NCBI GenBank assembly: GCA_048268885.1
Contig: JBLWUP010000024.1
Span: 1 to 64,000, forward strand
Length of the DNA: 64,000 nucleotides
Reading direction: 5' to 3'
From: Pelagibius sp048268885
Lineage (GTDB): Bacteria; Pseudomonadota; Alphaproteobacteria; Kiloniellales; Kiloniellaceae
Shown here: positions 7,911 to 18,833 of the stretch, one piece after another
How the letters are laid out: every line of letters begins with the position of its first letter
Numbering within the stretch: the stretch's first letter is position 1
Program-made: the position numbers and the translations under genes
Notes under the pieces: model-generated
Seen by the model: the letters and a program-made list of their open reading frames with translations, nothing else
Told to the model about the DNA's origin: nothing
Database searches by the model: none

Positions 7911-8999
7911 ATGTCCCGCGCCATGACGACCCCTTCTGAAGACCTGCCTGAAGACCTGGTGGTTCTGGGCATCGAGACCTCCTGCGACGAGACCGCCGCC
8001 GCGGTGGTGACCGGCGCAGGCGAGATCCGGTCCAACCTGGTGCTGTCGCAGCTGGACGAGCACCGCCCCTACGGCGGCGTGGTGCCGGAGATCGCCGCGC
8101 GCAGCCACATGGACCACATCGACCGCTTGGTCGAGGAGGCCATGGCCGAGGCCGGCCTGACCTTCGCCGAACTGGACGGCGTCGCCGCCACCGCCGGGCC
8201 GGGGCTGATCGGTGGCGTCTTCGTCGGGGTAATGACCGCCAAGGCCATCGCCCTGGCCTGGGAGAAGCCCTTCCTGGCGGTGAACCACCTGGAGGGCCAT
8301 GCCCTCAGCGTGCGCCTGAGCGACCGGATCGAGTTTCCCTACCTGCTGCTGCTGGTCTCCGGCGGCCACTGCCAGCTGCTGGCGGTGGAGGGCGTCGGCC
8401 ATTACCGCCGCCTGGGCGGCACCATCGACGACGCCCTGGGCGAGGCCTTCGACAAGACGGCCAAGCTGCTGGGGCTCGGCTATCCCGGCGGTCCGGCAGT
8501 GGAACAGGCCGCCGCCGAGGGCGATCCTACCGCCTTCAGCCTGCCGCGCCCCATGCTGGGTCGCCCCGGTCTCGACTTCTCCTTCTCCGGCCTGAAGACC
8601 GCCGTGCGCCAAGCCGCCGACAAGGCGGGGGTTCTGGGCGGCGGCGGTGAGGCGAAAGCGCGCGCCGACCTGGCGGCCTCCTTCCAGGCGGCGGCCGGCG
8701 ACATCCTGGCGGAGCGCTGCGGCAAGGCTCTGGAGCTCTTCGAAAAGGACTACGGCACCAAGGGGCCGCTGGTGGTCGCCGGCGGCGTCGCCGCCAACCG
8801 CGCCCTGCGCGCCCGCCTGGAAGACGTCGCCGCCGCGGCCGGCAGCCGCCTGGTGGCGCCGCCGCCGAAGCTGTGCACCGACAACGCGGCGATGATCGCC
8901 TGGGCCGGCGTCGAGCGCCTGGGCCTGGGCCTCACCGATCCCCTCGACTTCGCGGCGCGGCCGCGCTGGCCGCTGGAGAGCCTGACCGCCCATGGCTGA
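7911..8999 (+). CDS. tsaD: tRNA N6-adenosine threonylcarbamoyltransferase
   Basis: A 362-aa cytoplasmic ASKHA-fold enzyme that transfers the threonylcarbamoyl group to A37 of ANN-decoding tRNAs, working with TsaB and TsaE. VLGIETSCDETAAAV at the N-terminus is the family signature, and the metal-site region with HLEGH and the C-terminal glycine-rich segment VAGGVAANRALR are present. The ATG at 7911 is preceded by GAGG at a 5-nt spacing; another ATG lies four codons on. The last 8 bp overlap gpsA, so the two are likely co-translated. Confidence 0.97.
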   Translation: MSRAMTTPSEDLPEDLVVLGIETSCDETAAAVVTGAGEIRSNLVLSQLDEHRPYGGVVPEIAARSHMDHIDRLVEEAMAEAGLTFAELDGVAATAGPGLIGGVFVGVMTAKAIALAWEKPFLAVNHLEGHALSVRLSDRIEFPYLLLLVSGGHCQLLAVEGVGHYRRLGGTIDDALGEAFDKTAKLLGLGYPGGPAVEQAAAEGDPTAFSLPRPMLGRPGLDFSFSGLKTAVRQAADKAGVLGGGGEAKARADLAASFQAAAGDILAERCGKALELFEKDYGTKGPLVVAGGVAANRALRARLEDVAAAAGSRLVAPPPKLCTDNAAMIAWAGVERLGLGLTDPLDFAARPRWPLESLTAHG

Positions 9000-10005
9000 A
9001 TCCAAGAGTCTGACCATCGCCGTGGCCGGCGCCGGCGCCTGGGGCAGCGCCCTGGCCAGCGTCTGCTGCCGCGCGGACCACAAGGTGCTGCTGTGGGGGC
9101 GCGACGCCGATCTGATCGCGGCCCTCAACGCGCGCCACGAAAACCCGGCCTATCTGCCAGGCATTGCCCTGTCCGACGCGATCGAGGCGACCGACAGCCT
9201 CGCCGACCTCGCCGCCGCCCGGCTCTGCCTGCTGGCGGTCCCGGCCCAGGCGCTGCGCGGGGTCGCCGAGGAACTGGCGGGCGTGCTGGGGCCCGACGTG
9301 CCGGTGGTGCTCTGCGCCAAGGGCATCGAGGAAGGGAGCAATCTGCTGATGACCGAGGTGGCCGCCGAGGCGCTGCCCGGCCGGCCGCTGGCGGTGCTCT
9401 CCGGCCCGACCTTCGCCGCGGAAGTGGCGCGCGGCCTGCCGACCGCCGTCACCCTGGCCAGCGACGACCGCGACCTGGCGGCGCGCCTGGTCGTGACCCT
9501 GGGCAGCCGCAGCTTCCGCCCCTACCTTTCCGACGATCCGCTGGGCGCGGAGATCGCCGGCGCGGTGAAGAACGTGCTGGCCATCGCCTGCGGCATCGTC
9601 GCCGGGCGGCAGTTGGGCGACAACGCGCGCGCCGCCCTGATCACCCGCGGCCTGGCCGAGATGTCGCGCCTGGTGCTGGCGCGCGGCGGCAAGCCGGAGA
9701 CCCTGATGGGCCTCGCCGGCCTGGGCGACCTGACGCTGACCTGCACGGCGACCCAGTCGCGCAACTACAGCTTCGGCGTCGCGCTGGGCCGCGGCGACGA
9801 CGTGGCGACGGCGACGGCGGCCAGCCGCGGCGTGGTCGAAGGCCGTTTCTCCGCCGCCGCGACGGTGGCAATGGCGGGCGCTTACAAAGTGGAAATGCCG
9901 ATTTGCGCGGCCGTCGACGCGGTGGTCAATGCAGGCGCCGCGCTGGAGCCCACCATCGCCGCGCTGCTGGCGCGGCCTTTCAAGGCCGAGGGCTTTTCGG
10001 CATAG
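8992..10005 (+). CDS. gpsA: NAD(P)H-dependent glycerol-3-phosphate dehydrogenase
   Basis: A 337-aa cytoplasmic enzyme that reduces dihydroxyacetone phosphate to sn-glycerol-3-phosphate for phospholipid synthesis. It has the N-terminal Rossmann motif AGAGAWGSALA, the SGPTFAAEVARGLPTAV segment and the catalytic-lysine region GAVKNVLAIACGI. Length is typical. It overlaps tsaD by 8 bp and is followed 67 bp later by a YciI gene. Confidence 0.97.
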   Translation: MAESKSLTIAVAGAGAWGSALASVCCRADHKVLLWGRDADLIAALNARHENPAYLPGIALSDAIEATDSLADLAAARLCLLAVPAQALRGVAEELAGVLGPDVPVVLCAKGIEEGSNLLMTEVAAEALPGRPLAVLSGPTFAAEVARGLPTAVTLASDDRDLAARLVVTLGSRSFRPYLSDDPLGAEIAGAVKNVLAIACGIVAGRQLGDNARAALITRGLAEMSRLVLARGGKPETLMGLAGLGDLTLTCTATQSRNYSFGVALGRGDDVATATAASRGVVEGRFSAAATVAMAGAYKVEMPICAAVDAVVNAGAALEPTIAALLARPFKAEGFSA

Positions 10006-10072
10006 TGTCGCGCGCCGCCGGGCGGCCGGCGGTCCAACAGCAAGATTTCTGGCGATCCAGGGAGAGCCTGAC

Positions 10073-10351
10073 ATGAACTTCGTTCTCTATTGCGTCGACA
10101 AGCCCGGCCACGGCCAGGTCCGCGCCGACAACCGTCCCGACCACCTCGACTACCTGAAAGGCAACCTGGACCGCATCGTCATCGCCGGGCCGATGACCAA
10201 CGACGACGGCGACGGCGTGCTGGGCAGCATGCTGGTGATCGAAGCCGCCGACCGCGCCGAGGCCGAAGCCTTTGCCGCCGGCGACCCCTACGCCAAAGCG
10301 GGCCTCTTCGAGACCGTCGAGATCAAGGCCTATAAGAAGGTGCTGCCCTGA
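10073..10351 (+). CDS. YciI family protein
   Basis: A 92-aa protein of the YciI/YCII family, a small dimeric ferredoxin-like fold with a conserved His/Asp pair. Family traits include an N-terminal beta strand (MNFVLYCVDKPG), the RPDHLDYLKG helix and GSMLVIEAADRAEAEAFAAGDPYAKAGLF split over the second half. The physiological reaction is unknown for most members. The ATG is preceded by GGGAGAG. Its stop codon overlaps the next ATG by one base (TGATG), so it is translationally coupled to the EVE gene. Confidence 0.9.
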   Translation: MNFVLYCVDKPGHGQVRADNRPDHLDYLKGNLDRIVIAGPMTNDDGDGVLGSMLVIEAADRAEAEAFAAGDPYAKAGLFETVEIKAYKKVLP

Positions 10352-10767
10352 TGGCCTACTGGCTGATGAAGTCCGAGCCCGGCACCTGGTCCTGGGACGA
10401 CCAGGTGAAAGCCAAGACGACCGGCTGGGACGGGGTGCGCAACTACCAGGCCTCCAACAACATGAAGGCCATGGCGATCGGCGACCTCGCCTTCTTCTAT
10501 CACTCGGTGAACGAGAAGCAGATCGTCGGGATCGTCGAGGTGGTGAAGCTGTACCACCCAGATCCGACCGACGAGAGCGGACGCTTCGGCATGGTCGACG
10601 TGAAGGCGGTGCGCCCCTTCGTCGAGCCGGTGACCCTGGCCCAGATCAAGGCCGAGCCGCGCCTGCAGGACCTCGCCCTGGTGCGCCAGTCGCGCCTTTC
10701 CGTGCTGCCGGTCGGCAAGGCGGAGTGGGCGCTGATCTGCAAGATGGGCAAGACCCCCCAAAAGTAG
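10351..10767 (+). CDS. EVE domain protein
   Basis: A 138-aa single-domain EVE protein, a PUA-like fold that binds modified bases in RNA or DNA. The typical start MAYWLMKSEPGTWSWDD is followed by WDGVRNYQASNNMKAM and the AFFYHS strand that form the binding pocket. In alphaproteobacteria it commonly sits with yciI and gpsA, as here. No partner enzyme suggests which modified base is read. Confidence 0.92.
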   Translation: MAYWLMKSEPGTWSWDDQVKAKTTGWDGVRNYQASNNMKAMAIGDLAFFYHSVNEKQIVGIVEVVKLYHPDPTDESGRFGMVDVKAVRPFVEPVTLAQIKAEPRLQDLALVRQSRLSVLPVGKAEWALICKMGKTPQK

Positions 10768-10780
10768 GCCTGCCCCCTCG

Positions 10781-11170
10781 GTGACTCATCCTCTTGCCGG
10801 AACCCCTCTGTGCCGCCTCCAGGAGATCGAGGATGGCGAGGGCCGCGGCTTCGAAATCGGCGAAGGGGCAGAAGTCCTGTCCCTCTTCGTGGTGCGCGAG
10901 GGCGAACGCGCCTATGGCTACGTGAACGCCTGCCCGCACCTGGGCACCCCCCTGGACTGGGGCGGTTTCGACGGCGCGGGCGGGCATTTCATCGGCGCCG
11001 ACAGCGGCAATATCCTCTGCGCCACCCACGGCGCGGAGTTCCGGATCGAGGACGGCCACTGCCTGGCCGGGCCCTGTCTCGGCCGGGACCTGCAGCGGGC
11101 CGAGATTAGCCGCGACGGCGAGGGGCTGCTGCGCTTCGAGGGCCTGGGACCCCGGCCGGACTGGCTCTAG
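10781..11170 (+). CDS. Rieske 2Fe-2S domain protein
   Basis: A 129-aa soluble ferredoxin-like Rieske protein. The cluster ligands are visible as CPHLG (Cys-x-His) and CATHG (Cys-x2-His), separated by an unusually acidic and glycine-rich loop. The start is a GTG 14 bp after the EVE stop, so it probably belongs to the same transcript. No oxygenase component is next to it, so its electron partner is unknown. A longer upstream start is not available in frame. Confidence 0.88.
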   Translation: MTHPLAGTPLCRLQEIEDGEGRGFEIGEGAEVLSLFVVREGERAYGYVNACPHLGTPLDWGGFDGAGGHFIGADSGNILCATHGAEFRIEDGHCLAGPCLGRDLQRAEISRDGEGLLRFEGLGPRPDWL

Positions 11171-11299
11171 GACCGGGCGAAGGGCAAGGCCTTGTTTTCA
11201 GGGGCCGTTGCGGAAATAATCGCGGCAAGTCCAAGAAGACGGCAGTAGGGCAGCAGGCCGTCCAGTCCTATCGAACCTAGCAGGGAGGCCGGTCGATCC

Positions 11300-13243
<1,944 letters not shown>

Positions 13244-13273
13244 CCGGTTTAGGTCACCCGATCATAAAAGGGC

Positions 13274-13304
13274 GGCTCCCAGGCGGGAGCCGGCCTTTTC
13301 TTTT
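13274..13304 (+). terminator. Rho-independent terminator of acs
   Basis: GGCTCCC and GGGAGCC form a 7-bp stem around AGGC, followed by GGCC and TTTTCTTTT. It lies 31 bp after the acs stop. Confidence 0.85.
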
Positions 13305-13378
13305 CCCCCGTTCAACCGTTCTCAGCCACCTTCCCCTCTGCTACCCTGCCCGTGCAAGCAGGGGAGGGCGTGCGGGAC

Positions 13379-14077
13379 ATGAAGAGACGTGGAGGGATCG
13401 GGTTGCCGCGGCGGCGCGCGGAAATGACGCTGGCCGCTGTTGGCCTGCTGGCGCTGGCGGCCTGCGCGACCGAGCCGGCCGACGACGGCAGCGGCCATCC
13501 GATCAACTTCCCGCAGGAGTCGGAAGCCATCGACCTGGCGGAGACCGACCTGACGCTGCCACTCGACAGCCCGCTGGAAATCAGCGCCGTCAGCGAGCGC
13601 GTCGGCGAAGGGCAGGTCTTCGAGAACATCTACAGGTTCCACGAAGCCACCGGGTTCCTGCGCACCTCCCGCGTGGTCTTCGGCCACTTCAGCGCCAACA
13701 CCTCACGCAGCCTGCGTCATCAGGGCTTCTTCGAAGCCTTCGCCGCCGACTTCTCAACGCCGTCGGGCGAAGAGCTGGAGCTTGGCTCCGTCTACCGCTT
13801 CCGGAACGGCGACCGGCACACGCAGGGCTTCTACGTCTTCGCCGGAGAAGACCCCTACTTCGACAGCTGCTTCGTCGCGCGCATCGGCTTCCTGCTGGTC
13901 GACTACGCCAGCGTGAAGCGGGAGGAAGATTCCGTCGACACCATGGTCGAGGTCTTTCTCTGCGGCGCGCTGCCACCGGAAAAGGTGCTGCTGGATTTCC
14001 TGGCCCAGGTGAAAACGGTCGAGGACCGCTCGGCCTACCGCCACGAACTCTCCAAGCGGGCCATCGGCACGATCTGA
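13379..14077 (+). CDS. Hypothetical lipoprotein
   Basis: A 232-aa predicted lipoprotein. A basic N-terminus and hydrophobic segment lead to the lipobox LAAC with Cys29, so it should be exported and lipidated. The mature part begins with a Thr/Glu/Asp-rich linker and then a compact alpha/beta-looking domain containing RVVFGHFSANTSRSLRHQGF and YRFRNGDRHTQGFYVF. I do not recognise a family. The ATG at 13379 is used; an in-frame TTG-type start at 13352 is less likely because it would lengthen the signal region. Its stop is 1 bp from the convergent MocR gene. Confidence 0.75.
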   Translation: MKRRGGIGLPRRRAEMTLAAVGLLALAACATEPADDGSGHPINFPQESEAIDLAETDLTLPLDSPLEISAVSERVGEGQVFENIYRFHEATGFLRTSRVVFGHFSANTSRSLRHQGFFEAFAADFSTPSGEELELGSVYRFRNGDRHTQGFYVFAGEDPYFDSCFVARIGFLLVDYASVKREEDSVDTMVEVFLCGALPPEKVLLDFLAQVKTVEDRSAYRHELSKRAIGTI

Positions 14078-14078
14078 G

Positions 14079-15626
14079 TTACAGGGCCGCGCGCAGGGCT
14101 GTAGCGAGACGCTGCGCGCCCAGTTCGATCTCGTCTTCCGGCACGGCGGCGTAGCCGAGCAGCAGGCCCTGAACTGATTCGTGGCGGCTTGGCGTTGCCA
14201 TGAAGTAGTCGCTGAGCGGTGACACGGCGATGCCGGCGGCGGCGGCAACCTCGGCCGCGCCCTGATCGCCGAGACGTTCGGCCAGGTCCGGCTTCAGCCA
14301 GGCCATGAGATGCAGACCTGCGTCGTCGGGCGGCACCTCCAGAAGATCGCCGAGATGGCGCTGCGCGGCCGCCACCAGCACTGCCTGCCGCGTCGCGTAG
14401 AGGCGGCGCATGCGGCGCACGTGGGTGGCGAAGTGACCTTCCTCGATAAAGGCGGCCAGCACCGGCTGCACCATGGCCGTGGGTTGCGTGCCCAGCGCGC
14501 TCTGCGCGGCGCTGGCCGCATCGATCAGGCTGTCCGGCACGACGAGGTAGCCGACGCGGATGGAAGGGAACAGCACCTTGGAGAAGGAGCCGACGTAGAT
14601 GACCGGCGCTTCTTCGTCGCGGCCCGCCGCGAGACTCAAGAGCGAGGCCAGAGGCCGCCCGGCGTAGCGGTACTCGCTGTCGTAGTCGTCCTCCAGGATC
14701 CAGGCGCCGGCGTCGCGCGCCCATTCCAGCAGCTCCAGGCGCCGGGCCAGCGACATGGGCGTGCCCAGCGGATAGTGGTGGGTCGGCGTGACGATGGCCG
14801 CCCGCGCGCCCGGCGCCCGCCGCCGTCCCTCCGCCACCAGCAGGCCCTCGCCGTCCAGCGGCAGCGGCACCGGCCGGGCGGCGGCGGCGATCAGCGGGCC
14901 CCGGATGCCGGGATAGCCCGGCTCCTCGATCCAGACCGCATCGCCCGGCCCCAGCAGCAACTGGATCATCAGGTCGAGGGACTGCTGCGCCCCGGAAGTG
15001 ACGATCACCTGCCGCCAGTCGCAGGCGATCCCGCGGAAGGTGCCGAGATAGCGGGCGATGGCTTCGCGCAGGGCCTGCAGTCCGGAAGGCGTGCCGAGGC
15101 GCAGCAGCGTCGCCGAGGGATGGCGCCAGATGCGGCTGTGCAGCCGGGTCCAGATGTCGAAGGGGAACTCCTTGGTCTCCGGAATGCCCGGCAGGAAGGC
15201 GCGCTCCGGCCCATGACGGCGCCGGCGCAGGGCGGTGAGGGCGCGCCCGCGGTCCGACAGCAGCGTCTCGGCGGCCACCGGCGCAGCGGGCGGGGCGGCC
15301 GCTTCGCGCACGCCGGCGGGCGCGAGTCCCAAGAGGTCTTCCGGCAGCACCCGGCTGACGAAGGTGCCGGAGCCCGCGTGGCCCTCCAGGTAGCCTTCGC
15401 TCAAAAGCTGGTCGAAGGCACTGACCACGGTATTGCGCGAGCAGCCGAGTTCCCCTGCCAGGGCGCGGCTGGACGGCAGGCGGGAGCCCGGCGCCAGGCC
15501 GCCGGCCAGGATCACGTCGCGCACCTGGTCGTAGAGCTGCTGCTGCAGCGAAACCGGCGACTCGCGATCGAGCGCCAGCGCCAGCAGCGGCGTGCGGCGG
15601 CGGCCCGGCAGCGGTTTCGCGGTCAC
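14079..15626 (-). CDS. MocR/PdxR-type GntR regulator with aminotransferase domain
   Basis: A 515-aa transcription regulator. An N-terminal GntR winged helix (about residues 20-90, with LPSSRALAGELGCSRNTVVS) is fused to a fold-type I aminotransferase domain that binds PLP; the Schiff-base lysine is Lys350 in VGSFSKVLFPS. Such proteins commonly act on vitamin B6 or amino-acid genes. It is divergent from a PNPOx-like gene 114 bp away, the usual arrangement for a MocR protein and its target, so it may control that gene and itself. Confidence 0.93.
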   Translation of the reverse strand: MTAKPLPGRRRTPLLALALDRESPVSLQQQLYDQVRDVILAGGLAPGSRLPSSRALAGELGCSRNTVVSAFDQLLSEGYLEGHAGSGTFVSRVLPEDLLGLAPAGVREAAAPPAAPVAAETLLSDRGRALTALRRRRHGPERAFLPGIPETKEFPFDIWTRLHSRIWRHPSATLLRLGTPSGLQALREAIARYLGTFRGIACDWRQVIVTSGAQQSLDLMIQLLLGPGDAVWIEEPGYPGIRGPLIAAAARPVPLPLDGEGLLVAEGRRRAPGARAAIVTPTHHYPLGTPMSLARRLELLEWARDAGAWILEDDYDSEYRYAGRPLASLLSLAAGRDEEAPVIYVGSFSKVLFPSIRVGYLVVPDSLIDAASAAQSALGTQPTAMVQPVLAAFIEEGHFATHVRRMRRLYATRQAVLVAAAQRHLGDLLEVPPDDAGLHLMAWLKPDLAERLGDQGAAEVAAAAGIAVSPLSDYFMATPSRHESVQGLLLGYAAVPEDEIELGAQRLATALRAAL

Positions 15627-15664
15627 GGCGCGGCCTGCGAAAGTGGCACCTGAAAATTCCCAAA

Positions 15665-15688
15665 AGCGGTTCTTTCGATCGAACCACT
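15665..15688. promoter_or_regulatory. Candidate operator for the MocR regulator
   Basis: AGCGGTTC, 8 nt, then GAACCACT is an inverted repeat with one mismatch, in the middle of the divergent gap between the MocR gene and its likely target. A related AAAGTGGCACC lies closer to the regulator start. Assignment is by position and symmetry only. Confidence 0.35.
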
Positions 15689-15740
15689 ATGGGCCTAGCT
15701 TGCCCGCCTTACCACCGAAATCCTTGTTTTGGGGCTGATC

Positions 15741-16406
15741 ATGAGCACCGCCGCCATCGACTTTCCGCCGACCGACCACAGCCGCATCAAGCGGGCGCAC
15801 GAGCGCGCGCACTACGACCGGGAGACCGTGCACGCCATCCTCGACGCCGGCCTGCTGTGCCATGTGGGCTACGTGATCGACGGCCAGCCCTACGTCACCC
15901 CCACCGCCTATTGGCGCAAGGGGGACCGGGTCTACTGGCACGGCTCCTCGGCCAGCCGGATGCTGCGCCATCTGAAGACGGGACCGCGCGTCTGCTTCAC
16001 CGTCGCCCTGATGGACGGCCTGGTGCTGGCGCGCTCCGGCTTCCATACCTCGGTGAACTACCGCTCGGTCATGGCCTTCGGCGCGGCCGAGCTGGTGGCC
16101 GACGAAGCCGAGAAGCTGGTCGCCCTGGAAGACATGATGGAGCGCATCGTCCCCGGCCGCTGGCCGGATCTGAAGCCGCCGACGAAGCAGGAGATGAAGG
16201 CCACCACCGTGGTCTCGCTGAAGCTGGAGGACGTCGCCGCCAAGGTGCGCGACGGCGGGGCCAACGACGAGCCGGAGGACCTGGACCTCGACGTCTGGGC
16301 CGGGGTGGTGCCGACCGCGATGGGGATCGGTGCGCCGATCGACAACCCGGACCTCAAGCCCGGCATCGCGGAGCCGGAGAACCTTTCCCGCATCCGCCTC
16401 GGCTGA
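15741..16406 (+). CDS. Pyridoxamine 5'-phosphate oxidase-family FMN-binding protein
   Basis: A 221-aa split-barrel flavin-binding protein of the PNPOx-like/nitroimidazole-resistance type. Characteristic are the start RIKRAHERAHYDRETVHAIL, the strand pair HVGYVIDGQPYVTPTAYW and the YRSVMAFGAAEL segment near the flavin. It may oxidise or bind a B6 vitamer or another substrate. The ATG at 15741 is preferred to the TTG at 15729. Its divergence from a MocR regulator supports a PLP-linked role, but this is not shown. Confidence 0.88.
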   Translation: MSTAAIDFPPTDHSRIKRAHERAHYDRETVHAILDAGLLCHVGYVIDGQPYVTPTAYWRKGDRVYWHGSSASRMLRHLKTGPRVCFTVALMDGLVLARSGFHTSVNYRSVMAFGAAELVADEAEKLVALEDMMERIVPGRWPDLKPPTKQEMKATTVVSLKLEDVAAKVRDGGANDEPEDLDLDVWAGVVPTAMGIGAPIDNPDLKPGIAEPENLSRIRLG

Positions 16407-16420
16407 GCGGTCGCTTCATG

Positions 16421-16512
16421 CTTCGAGACGGCGCTGACGCGCCTCCTCAGCATGAGGTCATTGTTCTCCTGCCTCACCCTGAGGAGCGGGCCGTGAGGCC
16501 CGCGTCTCGAAG
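16421..16512. repeat. CTTCGAGACG palindromic repeat, copy A
   Basis: Perfect outer arms CTTCGAGACG (16421-16430) and CGTCTCGAAG (16503-16512) enclose nested CTCCTCAG/CTGAGGAG arms and a GCATGAGGTCA core. Read on the minus strand it matches copy B at 34128-34215, so the two lie in opposite orientation. It resembles a dispersed repeat type common in alphaproteobacterial intergenic DNA. It fills most of the gap before the DMT gene. Confidence 0.8.
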
Positions 16513-16599
16513 GGTGCGCCGCCGACAGGACGGGAGGCGGGACCCACCCATGCGGGATGCGCGTTTGCCGCCGTGAGAGGAAGCGCGGTATCAGCGGTC

Positions 16600-17538
16600 A
16601 TGACCAGCGACGCCCAAACCGCCAAGAGCCCCGCTAGAGACCTGCACGGCCTGGGCGCCGCCGCGCTCTTCGTGCTGCTGTGGAGTACCGGCTTCATCGG
16701 CGCCAAGCTGGGCGTGCCCCATGCCGAGCCGCTGACCTTCCTGGCGCTGCGCTTCATCCTGGCGACGGCCCTGCTGCTGATTCTGGCGCTCGCCACCCGC
16801 GCGCCCTGGCCGCGCGATCCCCGGCAGGTGCTGCATCTCTGCGTGGCCGGCGTGCTGCTGCACACGCTCTACCTGGGCGGCGTCTACGTCGCCATGTCCC
16901 TGGGCGTGGAGGCAGGACTTTCCGCCCTCATCGTCTCCACCCAGCCGGTGCTGGTGGCAGCCCTGGCCGGCCTGCTGCTGGGCGAGAAGGTGACGCCGCG
17001 CCAATGGCTGGGCCTGGCGCTGGCGATCTGCGGGGTGACGCTGGTCGTCTGGCGCAAGCTGGGCGGCGGCTTCGGGACGCTGGAAGGCGTCGCGCTCTGC
17101 CTCGTCTCGCTCTGCGCCATCGCCGGGGCGACGCTGTACCAGAAGCGCTTCTGCGGCGCCATGGACCTGCGCAGCGGCTCGGTGATCCAGTATGCCGCCG
17201 CCGCGCTCACCGCCAGCCTCGGCTCCCTGGTCTTCGAGGAGCAGCGGGTCGACTGGAGCGGCGAACTGATCTTCGCCCTGGCCTGGCTGGTGCTGCTGCT
17301 GTCGCTGGGCGCAGTGAGCCTGCTGTACTGGCTGATCCGCCGCGGCGAGGCGGCCAAGGTCGCCAGCCTGTTCTTCCTGGTACCGCCGGTGACCGCGCTG
17401 GTCGCCTGGCCGGTCTTCGGCGAGACCTTCGGCCTGCCGGCCCTGGCCGGCATGGTCGTCACCGTGGTCGGCGTGGCGCTGGTCAATCTGGAAAAGAAGA
17501 ACGCGGTGGCGAAGCCGCCGCCGGAAGACCTGGCCTGA
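16600..17538 (+). CDS. EamA/DMT-family transporter
   Basis: A 312-aa inner-membrane protein with about ten hydrophobic helices in two EamA halves. WSTGFIGAKLGVPHAEPLTF in helix 1-2 and the second-half VASLFFLVPPVTALVAWPVF are typical of drug/metabolite exporters of the RhaT/YdcZ-like superfamily. The substrate is unknown. The start is uncertain: ATG 16600 has no clear Shine-Dalgarno, while GTG 16573 would add nine residues. Confidence 0.9.
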   Translation: MTSDAQTAKSPARDLHGLGAAALFVLLWSTGFIGAKLGVPHAEPLTFLALRFILATALLLILALATRAPWPRDPRQVLHLCVAGVLLHTLYLGGVYVAMSLGVEAGLSALIVSTQPVLVAALAGLLLGEKVTPRQWLGLALAICGVTLVVWRKLGGGFGTLEGVALCLVSLCAIAGATLYQKRFCGAMDLRSGSVIQYAAAALTASLGSLVFEEQRVDWSGELIFALAWLVLLLSLGAVSLLYWLIRRGEAAKVASLFFLVPPVTALVAWPVFGETFGLPALAGMVVTVVGVALVNLEKKNAVAKPPPEDLA

Positions 17539-17567
17539 ACGGCTGCGAGGCCAAGAAACCCCCGCGT

Positions 17568-17777
17568 TTAGAAGTCGACGCAGATTCCCTTGCGTTCCCA
17601 GTCGCCGTAGCGGGTCGGCTCCGGCCCGCTGGGGCCGCCGAGTTCCTTGGGTTTTTCCGACGGCTTTTGTGCTTCGGCCTGCCCGGCCTCTTTGGCCGGC
17701 ATCGCCCGGGACTCCTGCAGGGGTGCCACGGGAGACTGGCGCGGCTTGGGCTTGCTGGCGGTGAACTTCTTGAACAT
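17568..17777 (-). CDS. SdhAF4-type succinate dehydrogenase assembly factor (DUF1674)
   Basis: A 69-aa protein whose C-terminal block GGPSGPEPTRYGDWERKGIC plus VDF is the DUF1674/SDHAF4 signature. Homologues assist flavinylation and assembly of the SdhA subunit. The N-terminal part is Lys/Pro/Ala-rich and disordered. ATG 17777 follows AAGGGG at good spacing; longer starts lack this. It lies next to htpX and rsmB on the other strand, a neighbourhood often seen in this class. Confidence 0.9.
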   Translation of the reverse strand: MFKKFTASKPKPRQSPVAPLQESRAMPAKEAGQAEAQKPSEKPKELGGPSGPEPTRYGDWERKGICVDF

Positions 17778-17891
17778 GCCCCTTATATGGCATCGCCGGG
17801 CAGACCGGTCCAGTCTTGAAGCGCCCCGCGCCACCGCCTACCTGATGAGGGCACTGAAACGACAAACCCTAGGGAATCCGCGGATTTCACG

Positions 17892-18764
17892 ATGATCAAC
17901 AGCTTGCGCACCGGTATCCTGATGGCGGCCATGACCGGCCTGTTCCTGGCCGTCGGCTACCTGCTGGGCGGCACCGGCGGCATGGCGATCGCCCTGCTGA
18001 TCGCCGTGGCCATGAACGCCTTCGCCTACTGGAACGCCGACAAGATGGTGCTGCGCATGTACCACGCGCGCCAGGTGGACCGGACGAGCGCCCCCACCTA
18101 TTACGGCATCGTCGAGCAGCTGGCCGACAACGCCGGCCTGCCCATGCCGCGCGTCTTCATCATCGACGACCCGCAGCCCAACGCCTTCGCCACGGGGCGC
18201 AATCCCGAGAACGCGGCGGTGGCCGCGACCACCGGCCTGCTGAAGCGGCTGTCCAGCGAGGAGCTCGCCGGCGTCATGGCGCACGAGCTGGCGCACGTGA
18301 AGAACCGCGACACCCTGACCATGACGATCACCGCGACCATCGCCGGCGCCATTTCCATGCTGGCCAACTTCGGCCTGTTCTTCGGCGGCAGCCGCAACAA
18401 CCCGCTGGGCTTCGTCGGCGCCATCCTGATCATGATCCTGGCGCCGCTGGCCGCCGCCCTGGTGCAGATGGCGATCTCGCGCACCCGCGAATACGCCGCC
18501 GACCGCGGCGGCGCCGAGATCTGCGGCCAGCCGCTGTGGCTCGCCTCGGCCCTGGAGAAGATCGACCGCGCCGCGCGCGGCATCGACAACCGCACCGCCG
18601 AGGGCAACCCGGCGACCGCGCATATGTTCATCATCAACCCGCTGCACGCCCACAGCATGGACGGCCTCTTCACCACCCACCCGAGCACCGAAAACCGCGT
18701 CGCCCGCCTGCGCGACCTGGCCGCCGAGATGGGCCAGGCGGCGCAGCCCCGTCCCTGGGGTTGA
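17892..18764 (+). CDS. htpX: Zinc metalloprotease HtpX homologue
   Basis: A 290-aa inner-membrane M48 protease that degrades misfolded membrane proteins. Two N-terminal helices (about residues 10-27 and 29-45) precede the catalytic MAHELAHVKNRDT with the HExxH zinc motif, then two further helices and the third ligand region REYAADRGGAE. Length and layout fit HtpX. The start ATG directly follows a TTCACG context with weak Shine-Dalgarno but no better option exists. Confidence 0.96.
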   Translation: MINSLRTGILMAAMTGLFLAVGYLLGGTGGMAIALLIAVAMNAFAYWNADKMVLRMYHARQVDRTSAPTYYGIVEQLADNAGLPMPRVFIIDDPQPNAFATGRNPENAAVAATTGLLKRLSSEELAGVMAHELAHVKNRDTLTMTITATIAGAISMLANFGLFFGGSRNNPLGFVGAILIMILAPLAAALVQMAISRTREYAADRGGAEICGQPLWLASALEKIDRAARGIDNRTAEGNPATAHMFIINPLHAHSMDGLFTTHPSTENRVARLRDLAAEMGQAAQPRPWG

Positions 18765-18833
18765 AGTCGCCGACACGCCTGCCGGAGGTAAGCCGCTTGC
18801 AGTCGCGCGGGCGAGGCCTTACAGCCTAGCGCC

